Part shown: piece by piece, positions 57,165-64,000 of the stretch
Position numbering within the stretch: position 1 is the first letter of the stretch
How the letters are laid out: each line of letters starts with the position of its first letter
Assembly: GCA_947311845.1 (NCBI GenBank)
Contig: CAMZMU010000117.1
Span: 76,020,059-76,084,058, forward strand
Reading direction: 5' to 3'
DNA: 64,000 nt
Origin: Poa pratensis
Lineage: Eukaryota; Streptophyta; Magnoliopsida; Poales; Poaceae
Program-made: the position numbers and the translations under genes
The notes under the pieces: model-generated
Database searches by the model: none
The model's input: the letters and a program-made list of their open reading frames with translations, nothing else
What the model was told of the DNA's origin: nothing

Positions 57165-58044
57165 GTGGTTTTGATTGGAACAGGAGCGGATAGCAGATGA
57201 GGTTTGGACGCGACGTTAACTAAATTTTCGACAGACAAAAGCTTCAGGCTTTAAGCCGGGCGACGACGACGGATGGACGTGGCCAGTGACGACCAGAATC
57301 GGGCGGCACACAGTGTCTTCGGGGTGCAGAGATGATGCTAGAGTGGTGTGGGTGCTGGTGTGTATAGGAGGGAGCAGGAGCAACACCAGCGCGGGCGTGC
57401 TGTGCAAGGACGTGCAAGCTCACGGCTTGCACGCGACGGCTATGGCGGACGGAAAGGGAGAGAAGGAAGACGGCGAGGCTCACCGTGGGGAGGGTCGGGG
57501 TCGTCCTTGCCGGGAAGGTCGTGGATGGAGAGGTGGACGACGACACGACCGTACACGTAGACGAGACGAAGCTATGCGCTGCGGACGGACGTAGATGACG
57601 GTGACCTTGGCGCTCCCGCGGACGGACGTAGTCGACGTCGTGGACGGCGATCTTGGCAGGTACAGCTCCGGTTCTTCACTTCAGGTCGTAGAGGATGGCG
57701 AGGCGCATCTCCTTTACAAGGTCTCCATTCTTGGAGAGGCTTGAGGTGGCGGCGACGTCGTCGACAGCAGCGTGGAGCGCGGCCCGGGCGTGCTCGTGCG
57801 CGAGCAGCAGAAGAGAGGAGCGGCGACTCCGAGGTAGAGAAACGGAGGAGGAGGAGTGAGGGACAGCTACTGGACATGGCGGAAAGGCCTGCCGCGACCC
57901 ATGGCGACGGAGTCGTGGTGAGCTCCATGTCCTTGCCATGGAACCGCTCGGAAGGAGGAAGAAGGAGATGGGAGGGAGAGAGGATGGCGGCGGCGCTAGG
58001 GAGGGAGAGAGGCTAGGGTTTGGAGGGAGGCGCTGGTGGGGCGG

Positions 58045-58051
58045 CTTTATA
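58045..58051 (-). promoter_or_regulatory. TATA box of LTR F, copy 2
   Basis: TATAAAG on minus. Confidence 0.6.
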
Positions 58052-58403
58052 GGGGAGGAAAAGGTGGGAGGAGGTCGCTGTGTGGTGGAGGCCACACACG
58101 GTGGCGAGCACGCACGGCTCGTGCTCCTCCTCCTGTACGGAGAGGACGACAGGGAGAAGGTGGGCCTGGGCCGAAGGAGGAGAAGGCCAGATGGGCCAGA
58201 TTGTGAATTTCCAGCCCTTTTTCAATTACCAGAATTTGGCAATAGAAAAAAAAAGATAAAAGAGAGAAAGAGAGGAATAAAGATATAGACAAGAGGGAAA
58301 GAAATAGAAAAGAGAGGCAAGGCTTTTAGAAAATAATTTACAAAACTTTAATTTTGATTTTAAATAGTTTTGCAATTATTTCCAAATATTATTTTGGGCT
58401 AAT

Positions 58404-58811
58404 TTAAAATAGAAAAGGGGGAGAAGGATTTATTATTTGCAAAACAAAAATAAGATTTGGAAAAATATTATTTTTATGCTTAGCAAAAATATGCAAGGTG
58501 ATAAAATGCATGATGACATGATGATGCGAAAAAGAAAAACAAACAAATCTAAGTTGGGGAAAAACTCCCGGGGCATTACAAACGACACCACTAACAAGGG
58601 ATCGCGCCCCCGCGATCCACCCCAAGACAACAGGAAGAGATAGATAAACTATCGAGTCTTCGTGCTCCATGTTGATCTTCTCGACACCACTAACAAGAGA
58701 TTGTAACTCCATCTTCAACTTGTCGACACCACTAACAAGAGATTGTTGCTCATCTCGAAGGCGACTTCCAAAGATCGAACCTAATAGGTTAAAAGGTAAG
58801 AGATCGTCCAC
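58404..58811 (-). CDS. Small ORF spanning interior 2 of F into the LTR
   Basis: Same 135-codon frame as at 54216-54623, with one visible residue change (YLSLPVVLGW instead of YLSLAVVLGW). Open, no domain known. Confidence 0.35.
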   Translation of the reverse strand: MDDLLPFNLLGSIFGSRLRDEQQSLVSGVDKLKMELQSLVSGVEKINMEHEDSIVYLSLPVVLGWIAGARSLVSGVVCNAPGVFPQLRFVCFSFSHHHVIMHFITLHIFAKHKNNIFPNLIFVLQIINPSPPFLF

Positions 58812-59078
58812 CCACGTTGGATCCTATAACCTTGAAAGATGGATAAGAGAGGAGACTCCAAAACAAATAATATAAGAGGAGGAGTAGAATAGAGGTAAGG
58901 AGTAAACAAGAATCCTATTGGGATATTTCCAAATATAGTTTTAGCCAAGATAGTTTTTGACACTCTACAAACAACGACCGTTGGCGAGGTTATCCTACAG
59001 GCTTTGCGGACCCACTGCTTCGATAACCATTTGTATCGAAACAACCTGGGTTTCGGAACCAAAGCTCTGATACCACTT
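58581..59078 (-). other. Element F interior 2, 498 bp
   Basis: Same content as interior 1: triple CGACACCACTAACAAG repeat and primer site. Confidence 0.85.
59063..59075 (-). promoter_or_regulatory. Primer-binding site of element F, before LTR 3
   Basis: TGGTATCAGAGCT on minus. Confidence 0.88.
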
Positions 59079-61280
59079 TGTGACGCCCCAAAATCGGTAC
59101 TATGCAGATTTAAGCGATCCCGCCAAAATCCGCATAATAACGATTTTAGGTCGCCCACCAGACATAACGTGCACGCCGAAACATGCGCGTTATGTAGGTG
59201 GAATTGTGATAACATTACAATAGTTCACGAAAAGAATCCACAACAACAACAGAAGGAGATATATATACAAGAATGACTCAAACGAGTCAGGAAACAACTG
59301 ATACATTACAAAGATACAAAACACAGCGAAAGCAAAATAGCGTCCGACTACGGACAAGATACAAATTGGACTAAGAGTCCTGAAGATAACCATGGCGTCC
59401 ATATCCCTGCCCAGGCCGAGCCGGAGGGATACCCAAGCTAACATCGTCAGACTTCAAACCTGTTGACTGCACAAAAAGTACAGCCCAAAGATGGGTCAGG
59501 CACAACCGCCTGGCAAGCAATGCTCACAAGATACCAACACAAAGGCTACCAAAGTATAAAGGAAGGTGGACTGAGGCGGCAGCAGCAGCACTAAACAACC
59601 TATAGAGACACTCTACAACTTCCGTCTAAAAGAGAGAGATAAGAGAGCGCGACCAAACCAACTAGATTCTAACACCAAGCATAACACTTCCCAGATTCAC
59701 CCCCTCAACCAAGTATGAGGAAGCAATCGAGGGAAACTCACACAGTTGTCAAATTTTTAGTTACATCTTATTGTGAAAGTAAGTCTAACTTACTAGTCAA
59801 GTTAATTAGAATCATTAGGTGTAAGTTGTTTATGATCTTGTTAGCCAGCATCCGATCCAAGTTGTCCATAACCGCGGACTCGGCTTCTCGAAAAGATTTG
59901 AACCCTGCAGGGGTGCACTACTGTTAAGCCACACGCACGTTCAACCCTTAATGCCCATGAGTAACACACTTCCGTCGGTGTGTCGGCAGGATGTCGCGAC
60001 AAGACGTTTTCTCTTCACTACCAACAAGTCCAGGGAGCCACCCATCTGAGTTGTTACCCGCGTCCGAGTCCGTCCGATACCTCCGTAGCGGACTCAATCG
60101 TTTGCGTCTACGCACTAGGTGGAACAGACCAAAGTAGGAAAGGTCCACTTCGTGTCGTACCGCACCTATATGTCCCCCCATATCATCGAACCTCTTATCA
60201 TCAGTCAAGTCTCATGCACATGCATATGAGCAAATGGAAAGCCCGAACTAGTTGCAGCTCCTGGACAAGTTGGTAGATCCGGTACTAAGTTGAGGGGGTT
60301 CCCATGGACCCCACATGTGGATAGTGCGCTCGTACTTGGATAAGAGGACAAGAACTGAGTTCCTAGGGCGACACTCAGCAGAACAAAACACCAACGCATT
60401 GGCCTTCCACCGGGTGCCTTATCATTTAGTTCATTTCCCACAAACATTATCATTATTTTAAGTAAAGTGAACCAGGCTATCATACTAAGCAGGTGATACA
60501 AAAGAAAGACCGACTCGCAACAACAAACCTAAGCATGCAGCTACGACTCGCAAGGCCAACAGGTAAACAAGCAACAAGGTAATAGGATGTGGGGATAAGG
60601 CTGTATGAGGCTGCATGGTAAACATGTATATAGGATCGAGACACAAGCATCGTAACATAAGGATAGCAATAGATCAACGGCAGGAATGGAAGGCAATGTA
60701 ATGGTAGCAAGTGAACAAAGCTTGCCTGAACACACGGTAGGGGTAGCAGAACTTGTCGTTGCTCACATCATCTCAACGTCTTAACCGCGAAGAAGCAACA
60801 AGCACTGAAAAGCGCAAAAGATGCATCTTACAACTATGGCAAAAGATCCAGCATGTTGGAGATGATGCATGACATGACAAGATGCAACTTAACCCAAATT
60901 AAGCGGAACCGGGTTCCGGCAATTAATTATAGGTTCAAATTATTTAGCTAGCCATCAAAGTTAAATGTTGATTAACATGTGAGACATGGCATGGGTGATC
61001 TACTCAAAATTAAATGGAATAGGGCATTAATTAATTAATGACCCAACACATTCCATATTTGTTATTTAGGTGATAATGCAAAAGACCACTAAGTAACAAG
61101 CTAGATGATGCAAACATGATCATGGATGACATATTAATATTCCTTGCATTTTTCTAATAAAAATAGACATATAATTTGTAGTATTTAGATTTATAAAGCA
61201 AAAGATATGATATGGTGAAGATATGCACATATCCTGCCAAAAAGAATAAAAGAGAGAGAGAAAAAAAGGGGTGGGATATT

Positions 61281-61352
61281 GGTGCAGCCCGTGGGATTTG
61301 AACTTGGAACCTGCTGGGAAAGAAGCAACGCGCTAGCCACTGGACTAGTGCG
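61281..61352 (-). promoter_or_regulatory. tRNA-like segment in LTR F, copy 3
   Basis: Same A-box and B-box matches as the copies at 52906 and 57093. Confidence 0.55.
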
Positions 61353-62229
61353 GTGGTTTTGATTGGAACAGGAGCGGATAGCAGATGAGGTTTGGACGCG
61401 ACGTTAACTGAATTTTCGACAGACAAAAGCTTCAGGCTTTAAGCCGGGCGACGACGACGGATGGACGTGGCCAGTGACGACCAGAATCGGGCGGCACACA
61501 GTGTCTTCGGGGTGCAGAGATGATGCTAGAGTGGTGTGGGTGCTGGTGTGTATAGGAGGGAGCAGGAGCAACACCAGCGCGGGCGTGCTGTGCAAGGACG
61601 TGCAAGCTCACGGCTTGCACGCGACGGCTATGGCGGACGGAAAGGGAGAGAAGGAAGACGGCGAGGCTCACCGTGGGGAGGGTCGGGGTCGTCCTTGCCG
61701 GGAAGGTCGTGGATGGAGAGGTGGACGACGACACGACCGTACACGTAGACGAGACGAAGCTATGCGCTGCGGACGGACGTAGATGACGGTGACCTTGGCG
61801 CTCCCGCGGACGGACGTAGTCGACGTCGTGGACGGCGATCTTGGCAGGTACAGCTCCGGTTCTTCACTTCAGGTCGTAGAGGATGGCGAGGCGCATCTCC
61901 TTTACAAGGTCTCCATTCTTGGAGAGGCTTGAGGTGGCGGCGACGTCGTCGACAGCAGCGTGGAGCGCGGCCCGGGCGTGCTCGTGCGCGAGCAGCAGAA
62001 GAGAGGAGCGGCGACTCCGAGGTAGAGAAACGGAGGAGGAGTGAGGGACAGCTACTGGACATGGCGGAAAGGCCTGCCGCGACCCATGGCGACGGAGTCG
62101 TGGTGAGCTCCATGTCCTTGCCATGGAACCGCTCGGAAGGAGGAAGAAGGAGATGGGAGGGAGAGAGGATGGCGGCGGCGCTAGGGAGGGAGAGAGGCTA
62201 GGGTTTGGAGGGAGGCGCTGGTGGGGCGG

Positions 62230-62236
62230 CTTTATA
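62230..62236 (-). promoter_or_regulatory. TATA box of LTR F, copy 3
   Basis: TATAAAG on minus. Confidence 0.6.
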
Positions 62237-62586
62237 GGGGAGGAAAAGGTGGGAGGAGGTCGCTGTGTGGTGGAGGCCACACACGGTGGCGAGCACGCAC
62301 GGCTCGTGCTCCTCCTCCTGTACGGAGAGGACGACAGGGAGAAGGTGGGCCTGGGCCGAAGGAGGAGAAGGCCAGATGGGCCAGATTGTGAATTTCCAGC
62401 CCTTTTTCAATTACCAGAATTTGGCAATAGAAAAAAAAAGATAAAAGAGAAAGAGAGGAATAAAGATATAGACAAGAGGGAAAGAAATAGAAAAGAGAGG
62501 CAAGGCTTTTAGAAAATAATTTACAAAACTTTAATTTTGATTTTAAATAGTTTTGCAATTATTTCCAAATATTATTTTTGGCTAAT

Positions 62587-62994
62587 TTAAAATAGAAAAG
62601 GGGGAGAAGGATTTATTATTTGCAAAACAAAAATAAGATTTGGAAAAATATTATTTTTATGCTTAGCAAAAATATGCAAGGTGATAAAATGCATGATGAC
62701 ATGATGATGCGAAAAAGAAAAACAAACAAATCTAAGTTGGGGAAAAACTCCCGGGGCATTACAAACGACACCACTAACAAGGGATCGCGCCCCCGCGATC
62801 CACCCCAAGACAACAGGAAGAGATAGATAAACTATCGAGTCTTCGTGCTCCATGTTGATCTTCTCGACACCACTAACAAGAGATTGTAACTCCATCTTCA
62901 ACTTGTCGACACCACTAACAAGAGATTGTTGCTCATCTCGAAGGCGACTTCCAAAGATCGAACCTAATAGGTTAAAAGGTAAGAGATCGTCCAC
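62587..62994 (-). CDS. Small ORF spanning interior 3 of F into the LTR
   Basis: Same 135-codon frame as in interiors 1 and 2 (Pro form, YLSLPVVLGW). Open, no domain known. Confidence 0.35.
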   Translation of the reverse strand: MDDLLPFNLLGSIFGSRLRDEQQSLVSGVDKLKMELQSLVSGVEKINMEHEDSIVYLSLPVVLGWIAGARSLVSGVVCNAPGVFPQLRFVCFSFSHHHVIMHFITLHIFAKHKNNIFPNLIFVLQIINPSPPFLF

Positions 62995-63261
62995 CCACGT
63001 TGGATCCTATAACCTTGAAAGATGGATAAGAGAGGAGACTCCAAAACAAATAATATAAGAGGAGGAGTAGAATAGAGGTAAGGAGTAAACAAGAATCCTA
63101 TTGGGATATTTCCAAATATAGTTTTAGCCAAGATAGTTTTTGACACTCTACAAACAACGACCGTTGGCGAGGTTATCCTACAGGCTTTGCGGACCCACTG
63201 CTTCGATAACCATTTGTATCGAAACAACCTGGGTTTCGGAACCAAAGCTCTGATACCACTT
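62764..63261 (-). other. Element F interior 3, 498 bp
   Basis: Same length and landmarks as the other two interiors. Confidence 0.85.
63246..63258 (-). promoter_or_regulatory. Primer-binding site of element F, before LTR 4
   Basis: TGGTATCAGAGCT on minus, three bases from LTR 4. Confidence 0.88.
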
Positions 63262-64000
63262 TGTGACGCCCCAAAATCGGTACTATGCAGATTTAAGCGA
63301 TCCCGCCAAAATCCGCATAATAACGATTTTAGGTCGCCCACCAGACATAACGTGCACGCCGAAACATGCGCGTTATGTAGGTGGAATTGTGATAACATTA
63401 CAATAGTTCACGAAAAGAATCCACAACAACAACAGAAGGAGATATATATACAAGAATGACTCAAACGAGTCAGGAAACAACTGATACATTACAAAGATAC
63501 AAAACACAGCGAAAGCAAAATAGCGTCCGACTACGGACAAGATACAAATTGGACTAAGAGTCCTGAAGATAACCATGGCGTCCATATCCCTGCCCAGGCC
63601 GAGCCGGAGGGATACCCAAGCTAACGTCGTCAGACTTCAAACCTGTTGACTGCACAAAAAGTACAGCCCAAAGATGGGTCAGGCACAACCGCCTGGCAAG
63701 CAATGCTCACAAGATACCAACACAAAGGCTACCAAAGTATAAAGGAAGGTGGACTGAGGCGGCAGCAGCAGCACTAAACAACCTATAGAGACACTCTACA
63801 ACTTCCGTCTAAAAGAGAGAGATAAGAGAGCGCGACCAAACCAACTAGATTCTAACACCAAGCATAACACTTCCCAGATTCACCCCCTCAACCAAGTATG
63901 AGGAAGCAATCGAGGGAAACTCACACAGTTGTCAAATTTTTAGTTACATCTTATTGTGAAAGTAAGTCTAACTTACTAGTCAAGTTAATTAGAATCATTA
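63262..64000 (-). repeat. Element F LTR 4, cut by window end
   Basis: First 739 bp, matching the starts of LTRs 1-3. It reads CTAACGTCGTC near 63622, where LTR 3 has CTAACATCGTC. Confidence 0.9.

Larger units (their letters stand above)
54891..58580 (-). repeat. Element F LTR 2, 3690 bp
   Basis: Same length as LTR 1. Private variants: AAATCAAAATAGCG near 55142, GCCGAACCGG near 55228, AACGAAGTGG near 55372. Confidence 0.93.
59079..62763 (-). repeat. Element F LTR 3, 3685 bp
   Basis: Five bases shorter overall than LTRs 1 and 2, partly through a shorter GAG repeat near 62030 and AGAGAAAGAGAGG near 62445. Confidence 0.93.
50703..64000 (-). mobile_element. Element F: tandem LTR array (at least 4 LTRs, 3 interiors of 498 bp), non-autonomous
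   Basis: LTRs start at 50703, 54891, 59079 and 63262 (TGTGACGCCCC) and end at 54392, 58580 and 62763 (GGGGCATTACA). Each 498-bp interior has a primer site at one end and no enzyme motifs. The period is 4188, 4188 and 4183 bp. Copies differ by scattered single bases and GAG-repeat length, so they are distinct copies. The left flank TTCAG (50698-50702) is a candidate target duplication; the right end is outside the window. TATA boxes and primer sites show that it reads on minus. Confidence 0.93.

Noticed and set aside
32129..64000. Satellite DNA or segmental gene duplication
   Set aside because: Each unit has LTR ends, a primer site and a defined interior, and E has a target duplication, so tandem retrotransposon arrays fit better.
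50703..64000. Pure assembly duplication
   Set aside because: Not excluded, but copies carry private single-base differences at several sites, which a simple assembly repeat would not give.
1..64000. CRISPR arrays, bacterial operons, rRNA genes
   Set aside because: No short regularly spaced repeats with unique spacers, no Shine-Dalgarno-led gene strings and no rRNA sequence; the content is plant retrotransposon throughout.

Overview
The window looks like intergenic repeat DNA from a large plant genome, most probably a grass (Poaceae). The reasons are kilobase-scale Ty3/gypsy LTR retrotransposons nested in each other, GC-rich grass-style gag-pol, tRNA-iMet-type primer sites and leader-like GC-rich islands inside the LTRs. 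I see no intact host gene, rRNA gene, functional tRNA gene or CRISPR array. The species cannot be fixed from the sequence alone, and no family names are asserted. Five LTR-retrotransposon families are named A to F by position (D hosts E and F).

Layout. 1-10143: element A (minus), a non-autonomous element with 4.53-kb LTRs, a 2.0-kb interior, gag and one small ORF but no pol. 10144-15068: the 3' end of element C (plus) with its 4.16-kb LTR; A sits inside C. 15069-about 25056: element B (plus), an LTR-interior-LTR-interior-LTR-interior chain with 0.93-kb LTRs and three very different interiors. C sits inside the first B LTR. The B interiors carry antisense TATA-driven genes, one encoding a plant B3 DNA-binding domain, and a 1.24-kb inverted repeat. 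About 25057-32128, continuing at 50506-50702: element D (plus), a decayed but nearly complete gag-PR-RT-RNaseH-IN element with an antisense coiled-coil ORF. 32129-50505: element E (minus), three 5.17-kb LTRs and two 1.43-kb non-coding interiors, flanked by one 5-bp target duplication (CGCTC). 50703-64000: element F (minus), at least four 3.69-kb LTRs separated by three 498-bp interiors, running off the window.

Nesting order, oldest first: B hosts C, and C hosts A. B probably also hosts D, though that junction is unresolved. D's antisense ORF was hit twice, by E and by F, at points 192 bp apart. Removing E restores D's antisense reading frame across the target site.

How the parts relate. A, E and F all look parasitic: giant LTRs, a tRNA-iMet-like primer site, and little or no coding capacity, so they would need another element's reverse transcriptase and integrase. 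B, E and F are all tandem LTR-sharing arrays, and A may be one. The most unusual content is (1) the tandem arrays with tiny interiors, (2) the antisense B3-domain gene with its own TATA box in family B, and (3) tRNA-like Pol III promoter motifs inside the LTRs of F and C.
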